This document shows positions 27,753 through 38,725 of a stretch of DNA of 64,000 bases, one piece after another. Each line of letters begins with the position of its first letter. Position 1 is the first letter of the stretch. The notes beneath the pieces are model-generated. The model saw only the letters and a list, made by a program, of their open reading frames with translations, was not told the DNA's origin and made no database searches. Source of the stretch: Acidipila sp. EB88. Lineage in GTDB: Bacteria > Acidobacteriota > Terriglobia > Terriglobales > Acidobacteriaceae. Both the position numbers and the translations under genes were made by a program. Location: the NCBI RefSeq assembly GCF_003858395.1, contig NZ_QWEV01000005.1, positions 4,190,207 through 4,254,206 on the forward strand. The letters are read 5' to 3'.

Positions 27753-27790
27753 GAAGCCCGGCCAGCCTTTAGACAGGCTGACCGGGCTTC
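27753..27790 (-). terminator. Strong hairpin after katG
   Basis: GAAGCCCGGCCAGCCT at 27753-27768 pairs with AGGCTGACCGGGCTTC at 27775-27790 at 15 of 16 positions around a six-base loop. It lies 19 bases beyond the katG stop. No long U-tract is seen, yet this is the most stable hairpin I found in the window. Confidence 0.6.
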
Positions 27791-27808
27791 GGGGTAGGAG
27801 AACTAGAA

Positions 27809-30202
<2,394 letters not shown>

Positions 30203-30250
30203 TTAGCACCTTGAAATCTATAGTTCAAACGCTACGGCAGCTTTCCAGGT

Positions 30251-30265
30251 ATAGGCTAAATCTAT
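30251..30265. promoter_or_regulatory. OxyR-like palindrome in the katG-oxyR divergent region
   Basis: ATAG at 30251-30254 and CTAT at 30262-30265 are separated by exactly seven bases, one half of the E. coli OxyR recognition pattern. The second arm overlaps the oxyR ATG (30264). A CTATAG core lies 28 to 33 bases further upstream at 30218-30223. Position suggests autoregulation of oxyR and control of katG. Confidence 0.5.
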
Positions 30266-31169
30266 GGAAGTCCATCAACTTCGTTATGCCTGTGCCGTAG
30301 CCGATACCGGCAGCTTCAGCCGTGCAGCGGAACGCTGTCAGATCGCGCAGCCTTCCCTTTCGCAGCAGATTCTGAAGCTTGAAGAGGATCTGGGCGCCAG
30401 GCTTTTTGATCGACTGGGCCGTAGCATACGGCTCACCGAGGCTGGCCGTGCTTTTCTGCCCCATGCGCGCTCGATACTCGACGAACTCGACGCGGCACGG
30501 GCCAGCGTCACGGTGCAGCACGCGGACGTTCGCGGCAGCGTATCTGTCGGGGTGATTCCTACAGTCGCACCCTACCTCATGCCGACCTACGCGGCGGGGT
30601 TTACGGACAAGTTCCCGGAGGCGAAGCTGCGCATCGTCGAGGACACAACGTCGGTGCTGGTGGAAGCACTGCGGGACCTGTCGCTTGATCTTGCCATCCT
30701 CGCGCTCCCGCTGCGCCACAAGGATCTGGAGGTCTTTCCACTGCGTACAGAGCTGGTCTTCGCGGCCCTCCCGAAGAATCATCCGCGCGCCGGATCGGAG
30801 TCACTCTCCCTCAAAGATCTGCGCGGTGAACCCTTTGTGATGCTGCGCGATGGCCATTGTTTCCGGGACCTGAGCATTGCCGCCTGCAGCAGCGCGAGAA
30901 TCACGCCCAACATCGCCTTCGAGACCGGCCAGTTTAGCAGCGTGCTTGCGATGGTGGGGGCCGGCGTAGGTATCTCGATGGTTCCAGAGATGGCCGTCGA
31001 TCAAGGCGCCGACTGTAGCTACGTGCGACTGACCGACGCGCGCGCGCGCCGCACCATCGTGCTCGCAACGCTGCGAGGGCGCAGCTTTAATCGCGTGCAA
31101 AAAGCATTCGTGGAGTGGGTTACCTTCGGCGTCAGAGGCACCGCTGCCGCAGCTTCCAGCGGGACATAG
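30264..31169 (+). CDS. oxyR: Hydrogen peroxide-sensing LysR-type regulator OxyR
   Basis: A 301-residue LysR-family regulator. The winged helix has LRYACAVADTGSFSRAAERC and QPSLSQQILKLEEDLGARLFDR. The redox loop reads DGHCFRDLSIAAC, placing the cysteines at residues 199 and 208, the same numbers as the disulfide pair in E. coli OxyR. This, together with the divergent katG, makes the assignment strong. When oxidised, the protein should activate katG. A palindromic OxyR-like half-site lies over its own start codon. Confidence 0.93.
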   Translation: MEVHQLRYACAVADTGSFSRAAERCQIAQPSLSQQILKLEEDLGARLFDRLGRSIRLTEAGRAFLPHARSILDELDAARASVTVQHADVRGSVSVGVIPTVAPYLMPTYAAGFTDKFPEAKLRIVEDTTSVLVEALRDLSLDLAILALPLRHKDLEVFPLRTELVFAALPKNHPRAGSESLSLKDLRGEPFVMLRDGHCFRDLSIAACSSARITPNIAFETGQFSSVLAMVGAGVGISMVPEMAVDQGADCSYVRLTDARARRTIVLATLRGRSFNRVQKAFVEWVTFGVRGTAAAASSGT

Positions 31170-31387
31170 CAGCGCAATCACGGCTGCGCAGTCGCTTCTG
31201 CTTTTCGGCCTCGCGCACGGAGCGAGCGACCGGCGGCTGTTCCCACCAGCTGGTTCATACCCTTTGCGCCGATTGAAGGCGGGTGCGCTCGACACGTCCA
31301 TGGCCACACCGGATCATAGCGAACGCGTTGTCGCGCGGAGCCTGGCTTCCGATTGTCGGTCGCAAGTCAGGGTATATAGTCTTGGGT

Positions 31388-32884
31388 GTGAAAATCAGAC
31401 CATGGCTCGTCAGGCTTGTTCTAGTCTCCGCGATGCTTGTGCCGACTGCGTTACGTGCAGAACCCTGTGAGCAGCTTTTGGGAGCGACTGCGCCAACAAG
31501 CGTCGTCACGCTTGCAAAGCTTGTGAGCGAAGGTGACTTCACCCCCGCTGGAACAGCGGATACACTCCATGACCTGCCGTCCTTCTGTCGCGTTGCTGCC
31601 ACTCTCAAGCCAAGTTCAGACTCTGACATTCGGATCGAAGTCTGGCTCCCTGCTGCACATTGGAACGGCAAGTTTCTCGCCGTGGGGAGTGGTGGGTGGG
31701 GTGGTTCCCTCGCCTATGCAGCGATGGCTGATGCATTGCGCAGGGGCTATGCAACCAGCGCGACTGACGATGGCCATACCGGCCCAAGCGCTTCCTTCGT
31801 GGTCGGGCATCCCGAGAAGTTCATCGATTTCGCGTACCGCGCCGAGCACGAGATGACGACGGAGGCTAAGAGCCTCATCCTCGCCTTCTACGGACGCGCC
31901 CCGCGCTACTCGTTCTGGAGCGGATGTTCTGGCGGCGGTCGCGAAGCACTGCTGCAGGCGTCCCGCTATCCTGAGGAATTTGACGGCATCATCGCTGGCG
32001 ACCCGGCAAACATCCGCCGGAATGCATGGGCGCTGGAACGGGCGGTGGAGACGCTTAAAACGCCCGGAGACTATATCCCCCCACAAAAATATCCAATGAT
32101 TCACCGCGCCGTTCTTGAGGCGTGTGATGCGGACGATGGATTAAAGGACGGGCTCATAGAAGATCCGGAGAGTTGTCAGGTCGACTTCAAGAAGTTGCAG
32201 TGCGAGAACGCGGACGGCCCCAACTGCCTGACAGCACGACAGGTTCACACAGCCCAGGCTCTTACGAGTCCTGTGACCACTGCGACAGGGCAGATCCTTG
32301 TTCCGCGCGTGGAGCCCGGGACCGAACTTCGCTGGGGTCGGCTCGCCGGTGGGCCCGAACCCGCAGATTTGTTTGTGGATGAGTTCCGCTACGTGGTCTA
32401 CAAGGATCCGGAGTGGGACTGGCGCACATTCAACCTGGCACGCGACTCGGCTAGGGCGCACGCGATCGACAGGAACGTTGATGAGCTAAACCCTGACCTT
32501 ACGACTTTTGCAAGACACGGCGGCAAGCTGCTTCTGTATCACGGGTGGGCGGATCAGCAGGTGGCGCCGGGCTTTACTGTCGATTTTTACAAAGCCGTGC
32601 TGGACGTGAGCGCAGTGGCTGGTCAGGCCTGGGTTCGTCTCTTTATGGCTCCCGGCATGGCTCACTGTTCGGGCGGAGAAGGGCCAGACACTTTCGACGC
32701 GCTTACTGTTCTGGAACGATGGGTAGAGCAAAGCGAAGCGCCGAAGCTGATCATCGCCAGCCACAAAACTGCCGGAAAGGTTGATCGCACCCGTCCACTG
32801 TGTCCCTACCCTGAGATTGCCCGCTACAAGGGAACGGGCAGCATTGATGAGGCATCGGATTTCACCTGTTCATCGTCCCGATGA
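31388..32884 (+). CDS. Secreted tannase/feruloyl esterase family protein
   Basis: About 498 residues. The GTG at 31388 gives a signal peptide (LVRLVLVSAMLVPTALRAEP); the frame opens at 31283 but that extension lacks one. The body follows the tannase family: WNGKFLAVGSGGWGG, nucleophile serine in SGCSGGGREAL, IIAGDPA, the acidic calcium-binding stretch CDADDGLKDGLIEDP, a late Asp in YHGWADQQVAPG, and histidine in GMAHCSGG. The cysteines beside the nucleophile and the histidine fit the CS-D-HC disulfide motif of the family. It should cleave ester links of phenolic acids in plant material. There is no obvious operon partner. Confidence 0.88.
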   Translation: MKIRPWLVRLVLVSAMLVPTALRAEPCEQLLGATAPTSVVTLAKLVSEGDFTPAGTADTLHDLPSFCRVAATLKPSSDSDIRIEVWLPAAHWNGKFLAVGSGGWGGSLAYAAMADALRRGYATSATDDGHTGPSASFVVGHPEKFIDFAYRAEHEMTTEAKSLILAFYGRAPRYSFWSGCSGGGREALLQASRYPEEFDGIIAGDPANIRRNAWALERAVETLKTPGDYIPPQKYPMIHRAVLEACDADDGLKDGLIEDPESCQVDFKKLQCENADGPNCLTARQVHTAQALTSPVTTATGQILVPRVEPGTELRWGRLAGGPEPADLFVDEFRYVVYKDPEWDWRTFNLARDSARAHAIDRNVDELNPDLTTFARHGGKLLLYHGWADQQVAPGFTVDFYKAVLDVSAVAGQAWVRLFMAPGMAHCSGGEGPDTFDALTVLERWVEQSEAPKLIIASHKTAGKVDRTRPLCPYPEIARYKGTGSIDEASDFTCSSSR

Positions 32885-33115
32885 CTTGTGTAAGCACCCC
32901 ACCTGCTCCAGCGACCAGGAGCCATCTCTTTCTTCTCCCCGTGATCACATGGCCGCGGAACAAAGCAGCTGATACGCGTCATAGACGACCACGAGGCTAT
33001 GTTCGATCAAGCCGTGGCAGCAGGTGCGAGGATCGCTCCGCATTGCCGGACATACGACCCGAGAGGCTTCTATACTGACGCCGCGCGCGCGTCTCCGCCG
33101 TGGAGGGTCACCGGT

Positions 33116-34231
33116 ATGGCAAGGGTCCGTATTTTGGTCGGTACACATAAGGGCGCATTCATCCTCAATGCGGACGGAGCCCGCCGGGAATGGAAGGTCT
33201 CCGGTCCGCACTTCGCTGGCTGGGAGGCTTATCACCTGAAAGGTTCTCCGGTCGACCCCAGGCGACTGTACGCCTCCCAGAGCTCAAGCTGGTTCGGGCA
33301 GGTGGTGCAGGTCTCGAATGACGGTGGCGAGACTTGGGCCCCGGCCGGCAACCAGTTCCTCTACGATGGCGTGCCCGGAACGCACCAGTGGTACGACGGC
33401 ACACCCCACCCATGGGAGTTCAAACGCGTCTGGCACCTGGAACCCTCGCTCACCGATCCGGACACGGTCCTGGTTGGTGCCGAAGATGCAGCGCTCTTCA
33501 AATCTGTTGACGGGGGCAGGACCTGGCACGAGTTGAGCGGACTCCGCACGAATGCTACCGCTCCCGGCTGGCAGCCCGGAGCGGGCGGCATGTGCCTGCA
33601 TACCATCCTTCTTCACCCGCAAAACCCCGACCGGATCATCGTCGCGATCTCTGCTGCCGGGGCATTTCGCAGCGACGACGCCGGTCTTACCTGGAAGCCC
33701 ATCAATAAGGGTCTGTGGTCGAAGTACCTTCCCGATCCCACTGCCGAAATCGGGCATTGTGTCCATCACATTGCGATGAACCCGCAAACGCCCGATACCC
33801 TCTTTATGCAGAAGCACTGGGACGTCATGCGATCCGACGACGCCGGCGATCAATGGACAAGGATCAGTGGAAACCTTCCCACTGACTTCGGCTTCGCAAT
33901 CGACGTGCACAGCCATGAGCCTGAAACTGTGTACGTGGTGCCCATCAAGTCAGACTCCGAACATTTCCCGCTCGATGGCAGGCTCTGTGTCTTCCGATCG
34001 AAGTCGGGCGGGTACGAATGGGAGCCCCTCACACGCGGCCTGCCGCAGCAAAACTGCTATGTCAACATCCTGCGCGATGCGATGAGCGTCGATACGCTTG
34101 ACGGCTGCGGCATTTACTTCGGAACCACCGGCGGTCAGGTGTATTGCTCGCCCGATGGGGGCGACACCTGGAACACGGTCGTGCATGACCTCCCGGCTGT
34201 GCTTTCCGTCGAAGCGCAGACGCTGGCTTAA
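33116..34231 (+). CDS. BNR/sialidase-like beta-propeller repeat protein, cytoplasmic
   Basis: About 371 residues with repeated BNR/Asp-box motifs: [70 protein letters not shown]. These predict a six- or seven-bladed propeller as in sialidases or VPS10-type sensors. Unlike secreted sialidases it has no signal peptide ([17 protein letters not shown]). GGAGG lies about nine bases before the ATG at 33116. The next gene, a MoaD/ThiS-like protein, starts four bases after its stop, so the two are translationally coupled. No catalytic function can be assigned; glycosidase activity is unlikely. Confidence 0.82.
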   Translation: MARVRILVGTHKGAFILNADGARREWKVSGPHFAGWEAYHLKGSPVDPRRLYASQSSSWFGQVVQVSNDGGETWAPAGNQFLYDGVPGTHQWYDGTPHPWEFKRVWHLEPSLTDPDTVLVGAEDAALFKSVDGGRTWHELSGLRTNATAPGWQPGAGGMCLHTILLHPQNPDRIIVAISAAGAFRSDDAGLTWKPINKGLWSKYLPDPTAEIGHCVHHIAMNPQTPDTLFMQKHWDVMRSDDAGDQWTRISGNLPTDFGFAIDVHSHEPETVYVVPIKSDSEHFPLDGRLCVFRSKSGGYEWEPLTRGLPQQNCYVNILRDAMSVDTLDGCGIYFGTTGGQVYCSPDGGDTWNTVVHDLPAVLSVEAQTLA

Positions 34232-34235
34232 CTCC

Positions 34236-34553
34236 ATGCAACTCAACAGGAGAATTCGCATTGAGTTACCCACTCATCTCCGCACCCTTGCCTCGATCTC
34301 CGGGCCCGAGTTGCTTCTTGCTGTATGCCCACCGTTCACGCTCAGCAACCTTCTTGATACGCTTGAAGCCCATTACCCCGTGCTGCGCGGTACGATTCGC
34401 GAGCATGGGACACACCGACGGCGTGCCTTCCTGCGCTTCTTCGCCTGCCAGGTAGATCTGTCACACGAACCACCTTCAACGCTGCTCCCGGATGCGGTGG
34501 TTGAAGGTCGCGAGCCGCTGATTATCCTCGCCGCCATCGCAGGCGGCTGCTAG
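34236..34553 (+). CDS. MoaD/ThiS-like ubiquitin-fold protein ending in GGC
   Basis: A 105-residue protein. Features of the MoaD/ThiS beta-grasp family are an early strand (IRIELPTHLRTLA), the helix PPFTLSNLLDTLEAHYPVLRG, and the final strand GREPLIILAAIAGG. The conserved C-terminal diglycine, where sulfur carriers are adenylated and thiocarboxylated, is followed by one extra cysteine, so the last residues are GGC. The ATG lies four bases after the stop of the BNR-repeat gene. No E1-like MoeB/ThiF gene or molybdopterin gene is nearby. A sulfur-carrier or protein-tagging role with the propeller as partner is possible but unproven. Confidence 0.75.
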   Translation: MQLNRRIRIELPTHLRTLASISGPELLLAVCPPFTLSNLLDTLEAHYPVLRGTIREHGTHRRRAFLRFFACQVDLSHEPPSTLLPDAVVEGREPLIILAAIAGGC

Positions 34554-35038
34554 ACGCCCCGGCTGCAATGCCTTCCTAACGTTCACGACGTGGCAGTTCT
34601 CGACCAACCCAGTATTGGCGGTTTGAGGCTTGCCTGCTTGTGCGTAGAGTGAGCCGCGTGATGGAGGGATGAGCAGACGAACCGATATTCGCGGGGCCCG
34701 GCGAGGAGCAGGTGCATCCGGCGGAGCTGCCGACCGGCGGTATTCTCGATGAGGTTTTACCACAAGGCATGCCCGATCCCATGCAGGTGCATACCGCGAC
34801 ACGGCGCGCGATGACAAGCTCCTCGGTATCAATCAGAACAGCGTCTGATCCCGATGTTGTCGGCGACCGACGAAATCAGCCGTACGCTTCATGTCGCGCG
34901 CTTTTCTGTAGCCCTTAGCTCCGCAGCTTGATTTGTTTCAGGCTGGGTCATCCTGTGGAGCTCTGCGCTTCTGTCTAGGATGACCGGTTTTCATGTCGCC
35001 CACCGATGAGACCAGCCTTGACGCACGGACAGGTAGAA
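34554..35038. other. Intergenic stretch, nothing recognised
   Basis: A 485-base gap between the convergent MoaD-like gene and the flavin monooxygenase gene. A short plus frame (34712-34918) is not recognisable. No strong terminator was found. Confidence 0.35.
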
Positions 35039-36190
35039 CTAGGGTGTATCCATTTCGGTCTGCACGTTCTCGTTGACGTGCTGCAAAACAGAGGCCTGAC
35101 CACTTTCTGAAAACATTTCGGCGAAACCTTCACGTGTTTGCTGAGCAAGGATCTCTGCCCGGCGAAGCATCGCCTTCTCCCAAACTACTAAGGCCGACTG
35201 CCACTGCTCGGAGGTGACAAGTGCTTCCGCTAACTCAGCAGCATCAAGCATGGCGAGGTTCACGCCCGTACCCAATGGTGGCATCACGTGCGCGGCGTCT
35301 CCTACCAGCGTGAGATGAGGCTGGTGTGTCCATCCCAACCCAGGCGGCAAAGCAACGATTGGACGCACTGCCGCGATGCGCTCGGCGCGCTCGATCAGGT
35401 TGCAAAGCGAAGGAGCCCAGCCAGTAAATCGGCGAAGCAGGTCCGCTTTATTGATCCGTGCGAGTGTGCGATCCGGCCTGTCTCCTTCTTCAGGCGTAGT
35501 GTGAAAGGCGGCGTACACGCGGATTGCGCCCCCGCCGTTGCGCTGAGCAATGATTCCTTGTCCGTTATGGAGAGCGAACATCGTACCGCGACCCACCAGT
35601 GCGGCAATGTCGGGGTGTAAGGCGTCAACATTGCTCAGCCAGAGCTCTACAAACGTAACTCCGGAATAAACCGGGAGAACTTCCGTCAGGGCGGCTCGGA
35701 CCCGAGACCATGCCCCGTCAGCCCCAATCACCAGGTCGAACGGTCCGACGATCCCGGTATCGAGTTGCAGCCCTTGACCGCCCGCAGGATGAGCGACGAC
35801 AGAAAGCACCTGTGCATTCCACTTCACATCTTGTGCCTTCAGGGCACTCAGGAGAAGATCACGCAATGCAAGCCGATCGATCTCTGGCCTGTTGCCCTGA
35901 CCCGGTTCTGGCGTTTCCTCGTGCAGGACCTTTCCCGTCAGGGCATCGAGAACTCGTTCCCCTTGATCTTCATGTCTGGCAATCTTCCAGAACTCTTCGA
36001 GGAGACCTGCTTTGGAAAGCGCCAGCTGTCCATCGTCCGGGTGCAGATCCAGTGTTCCACCCTGATCGCGGGATCGGGCCCCGGCATCCGCTTCAAACAC
36101 CGTAACTGGCCAACCATGACGGCTCAAGATGATCGCGGCCGTCAGGCCAGCTGGCCCCGCACCCACGACGGCTATCTTAGGATGTTGCAT
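35039..36190 (-). CDS. TetX-like FAD-dependent monooxygenase
   Basis: A 383-residue group A flavin monooxygenase. It has the dinucleotide-binding GxGxxG near the N-terminus (IAVVGAGPAGLTAAIILSRHGW), the middle motif DLVIGADGAWSRVR, and the FAD-ribose motif LVGDAAHVMPPLGTGVNLAMLDA. The stretches DQGGTLDLH and NRPEIDRLALRDLLLSAL resemble the tetracycline-destructase Tet(X) subgroup more than salicylate hydroxylases. Substrate is not known; many TetX-like proteins from soil bacteria act on other aromatics. The reading frame continues upstream, in phase, into a decayed oxidoreductase, so the start at 36190 is supported mainly by family length and GGGGAACG before it. Confidence 0.85.
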   Translation of the reverse strand: MQHPKIAVVGAGPAGLTAAIILSRHGWPVTVFEADAGARSRDQGGTLDLHPDDGQLALSKAGLLEEFWKIARHEDQGERVLDALTGKVLHEETPEPGQGNRPEIDRLALRDLLLSALKAQDVKWNAQVLSVVAHPAGGQGLQLDTGIVGPFDLVIGADGAWSRVRAALTEVLPVYSGVTFVELWLSNVDALHPDIAALVGRGTMFALHNGQGIIAQRNGGGAIRVYAAFHTTPEEGDRPDRTLARINKADLLRRFTGWAPSLCNLIERAERIAAVRPIVALPPGLGWTHQPHLTLVGDAAHVMPPLGTGVNLAMLDAAELAEALVTSEQWQSALVVWEKAMLRRAEILAQQTREGFAEMFSESGQASVLQHVNENVQTEMDTP

Positions 36191-36224
36191 CGTTCCCCGT
36201 TCCCAAATTGGCCATCCGAGAAGT

Positions 36225-36535
36225 TGTGAATCAAGACTATCGAGCGAGTCTTGGTCGTCTGTGACGCGGATGACGATTTTGCCGTCTAGCCGCTTCGCGC
36301 TGAATTCCTACCAGGCCCGAGCCGTGTCGTTCAGAGTATAAGTCTTGCCGACGAGAGGCAGAATCTCTCCTGCGTCGATCATTCGGACGAGTTCGGTCAG
36401 AGTAGCTGTGTCGCTCTGGGTCCTCACAAGAGCAGCGCGAACTCGCCGAGCAACGGCGGCAGCTTGTGATGGCAGCTGCACAATGGCGGTAACTAAGGCG
36501 AGCGGAAGACGGCAGGTTTTCCTGCCTTAGGCACA
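36225..36535 (-). pseudogene. C-terminal relic of an NADP-dependent zinc-type (MDR) oxidoreductase
   Basis: In the minus frame one reads AAVARRVRAALVRTQSDTA, LTELVRMIDAGEILPLVGKT and YTLNDTARAW, then a stop, then EFSAKRLDGKIVIRVTDD. This is the tail of a quinone-reductase-like medium-chain dehydrogenase. A TAG after ARAW interrupts it, and the rest of the enzyme is missing. The tail lies in the same frame as the TetX-like gene downstream and reads into it without another stop. Confidence 0.8.
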
Positions 36536-36554
36536 TGACAGTAACCACGAGACC

Positions 36555-36985
36555 AGCCGATGAATCGCCGGAGATTGTCAGGCGCTTGTTGGCACGCTAG
36601 GTGTCCTGCACATAGACCCCGTAGTTGAGCTGCTGGAAATCGAGCTTGGCCTGAATTGGAACGGAGCCCGAGGAGCCGGTGCCAGGAAGCAACGAAGCGA
36701 TGGAGTTGCCGGAGGTGCTGCAATCGGTTTCTCCAACCGGTCCAGACGTGAAGCCGCTGTTGAAGTTGAAGGTGGGGGTAGAGATAGTCGCGGGGTAAAG
36801 GCGCTCGATCTCGCCCAGAAAGCCGACAATGAGGGAGTGGTTGCCCATCTCGTGCGACAAGTTAACCCCGAGGCCATCCGTCTGGTGGGGTGTATCGCTG
36901 TGTGCCACGTAGCCGAGCTAGGCAGAGTTTTCGGGTGTGAACAGAGGGTAGCCAACGGCCTGCCACTGGTTAATGATCGAGGCTA
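36555..36985 (-). pseudogene. Internal fragment of a TonB-dependent receptor
   Basis: The minus frame reads INQWQAVGYPLFTPENSA, a stop, then LGYVAHSDTPHQTDGLGVNL, SHEMGNHSLIVGFLGE and LDFQQLNYGVYVQDT, a stop where a Trp would be expected, then RANKRLTISG. This pattern matches the barrel region just before the DDWKxxxRLTLNLGLRYE signature seen in the three intact receptors. Two nonsense codons and missing ends make it a relic. It abuts the oxidoreductase relic, so several genes decayed side by side. Confidence 0.75.
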
Positions 36986-37168
36986 TGAGCCAGAGCTTTC
37001 ACAGTGTTTTCACAGTTCCTGTGGTCGTTGCTGAGGCTCAAGGGGGCCGGGAACTGTGAAATACGTGATGGACAAGCGGCATGTTGCGATACTCGTGATG
37101 TGCCGAGGAACCATGTTGCAAACTCCGCGGGCGCTGCAGGCCATCTGGCACCCGCTACCATCCACACC

Positions 37169-38311
37169 GTGACCGCGCCGCCGGCCGCACAAAAGGCGCG
37201 ACTGTTGTCGCTGGACGCGCTGCGAGGGGCGACAGTAGCGTTGATGATCCTGGTGAACAATGCCGGCGATGGAGCAGCTTCCTTTGCACAGTTGCGGCAT
37301 TCTGCCTGGAATGGATGTACCCTCACCGACCTGGTGTTCCCGCTGTTCCTGTTTTTGATGGGTGTTTCAACAGCGATCGCATTTGCTTCGCGCAGACAGC
37401 GTGGTGTGCCCAAGAGCGCAATTGCCTGGCAGGTGCTGCAGCGTGCCGCCGTAATGGTGCTGATTGGCCTCGTGCTGAATGCACTTCCGTCTTTCCACTT
37501 ATACGATCTGCGGTATTGCGGAGTTATGCAGCGCATAGGCATTTGTTATGCCATTGCTGGAATCCTCTATGTATATGGCGGGATGGGGAGTGTTGCCGGG
37601 ATGGCTGTGCTGGGCGTGATTGGCTACTGGTACCTGCTGGCGCATGTAGCGGTACCGGGTTTTGGCATGCCCGGACAGCAGGTGCCGGTGGTTGATCCTG
37701 TTGGGAACCTGGCCAGTTATGTAGACCGGCTTGTGATCCCGACGGTGCACAGGTATCACAGGAGTTTTTATGATCCCGAGGGATTGTTGAGCTCGATTGC
37801 CGCCGTGGCGACTACTTGCACCGGGATTGTGGTGGGTGGCTGGATACGCCAAAAGGATGTGAGCGCGGGACGAAAGCTGGGCAGCCTTTCAATCGCTGCG
37901 GTGCTACTTATTGCCGGCGCGGTGGTTTGGAGCCAAACACTGCCCTTGAATAAGCGGCTTTGGACAAGTTCGTACGTGTTATTTACCGCCGGACTTTCCA
38001 TGGCACTGCTGGCATTGTTTGTATGGGCAATCGACGAAGCGCGCGTGGTCGGCGAGCGACTGCTATGGCCGCTGCATGCTTTCGGGATGAACGCGCTGAC
38101 TGCTTATGTGCTTTCAGAGGTGCTCGCGATCGGGATCAGCTCTGTGACCGTGCACGGTGGCGTTTCGCTGCAGCATTGGACGTATATGTTGCTGCCGTCT
38201 GTGCTGGGGCCAGAGCCCATGCGTTCGTTGTTATGGTCCTGCTTGTTTGTGCTGGTGTGCTTTGTTCCGCTGGCGTGGATGCGTCGACGCAGCCTGATTG
38301 TGAAGCTATAA
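37169..38311 (+). CDS. NagX/HGSNAT-like membrane acyltransferase (DUF5009-type)
   Basis: About 380 residues from the GTG at 37169, with some ten transmembrane helices. It begins with the family signature RLLSLDALRGATVALMILVNN, then LTDLVFPLFLFLMGVSTAIAF, LRYCGVMQRIGICYAIAGILY and PLHAFGMNALTAYVLSEVLA. Human HGSNAT of this group transfers acetyl from cytoplasmic acetyl-CoA to glucosamine ends across the membrane. Bacterial NagX-like members sit in glycan-use loci. No Shine-Dalgarno is evident for any start, and the frame is open from 37004. It converges with a secreted six-hairpin glycosidase gene. Confidence 0.85.
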   Translation: MTAPPAAQKARLLSLDALRGATVALMILVNNAGDGAASFAQLRHSAWNGCTLTDLVFPLFLFLMGVSTAIAFASRRQRGVPKSAIAWQVLQRAAVMVLIGLVLNALPSFHLYDLRYCGVMQRIGICYAIAGILYVYGGMGSVAGMAVLGVIGYWYLLAHVAVPGFGMPGQQVPVVDPVGNLASYVDRLVIPTVHRYHRSFYDPEGLLSSIAAVATTCTGIVVGGWIRQKDVSAGRKLGSLSIAAVLLIAGAVVWSQTLPLNKRLWTSSYVLFTAGLSMALLALFVWAIDEARVVGERLLWPLHAFGMNALTAYVLSEVLAIGISSVTVHGGVSLQHWTYMLLPSVLGPEPMRSLLWSCLFVLVCFVPLAWMRRRSLIVKL

Positions 38312-38725
38312 CCGTGGAGTGTTGGTGCTGCCGCTTCCGGGTAAGAGGGCTGTAGGGGGGAAGGAATGGGTGACATGTGCGGCTTGTGACGCGGTTGCAG
38401 TGCTGTTCACGTGAAGCCACGTTGCATGGCAAGTCGAGTTTGCCGCGATCTGGTGAATGGTGTGGCATCTGGTGGATTCCTGCGATCGATTCAGCAGTAA
38501 TCCGGCAACATCCCATCGTTTGAGGTGGTCGCCAAGGCGCACAGCATGGGCGGCAGCATACCAAGGTCAGAGGTTCTAACCTCGCGGGGAGCCTTAGATC
38601 TGCGCTTGAGGTGAAGACGCTGCGGACAGCAGGGGGAAGCAGCGCGCCTCCCTGCTGTTCCCTGCTGTCCATATCGGCGCGCATTGAGCGCCTTTGTCGC
38701 TACCCTTCTTCGTTCACTTTGGGCC
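38312..38725. other. Convergent intergenic region
   Basis: Gap of 414 bases between the acyltransferase and the glycosidase genes, which point towards each other. It holds a strong inverted repeat at 38624-38670. No gene is recognised. Confidence 0.4.
38624..38670. terminator. Bidirectional hairpin between convergent genes
   Basis: GGACAGCAGGG at 38624-38634 and CCCTGCTGTCC at 38660-38670 are perfect reverse complements of eleven bases. A second CCCTGCTG at 38650-38657 can pair with the same left arm, allowing two alternative hairpins. Its place between two convergent stop codons fits a shared terminator, but there is no clear U-tract. Confidence 0.45.

Noticed and set aside
33116..34231. 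Secreted sialidase
   Set aside because: The Asp boxes are present, but there is no signal peptide, no catalytic Arg triad or FRIP motif, and the gene is coupled to a MoaD-like protein.
38621..38670. Repeats of CCCTGCTG as the start of a CRISPR or tandem array
   Set aside because: There are only two copies next to an inverted copy, which is better explained as a hairpin between convergent genes.
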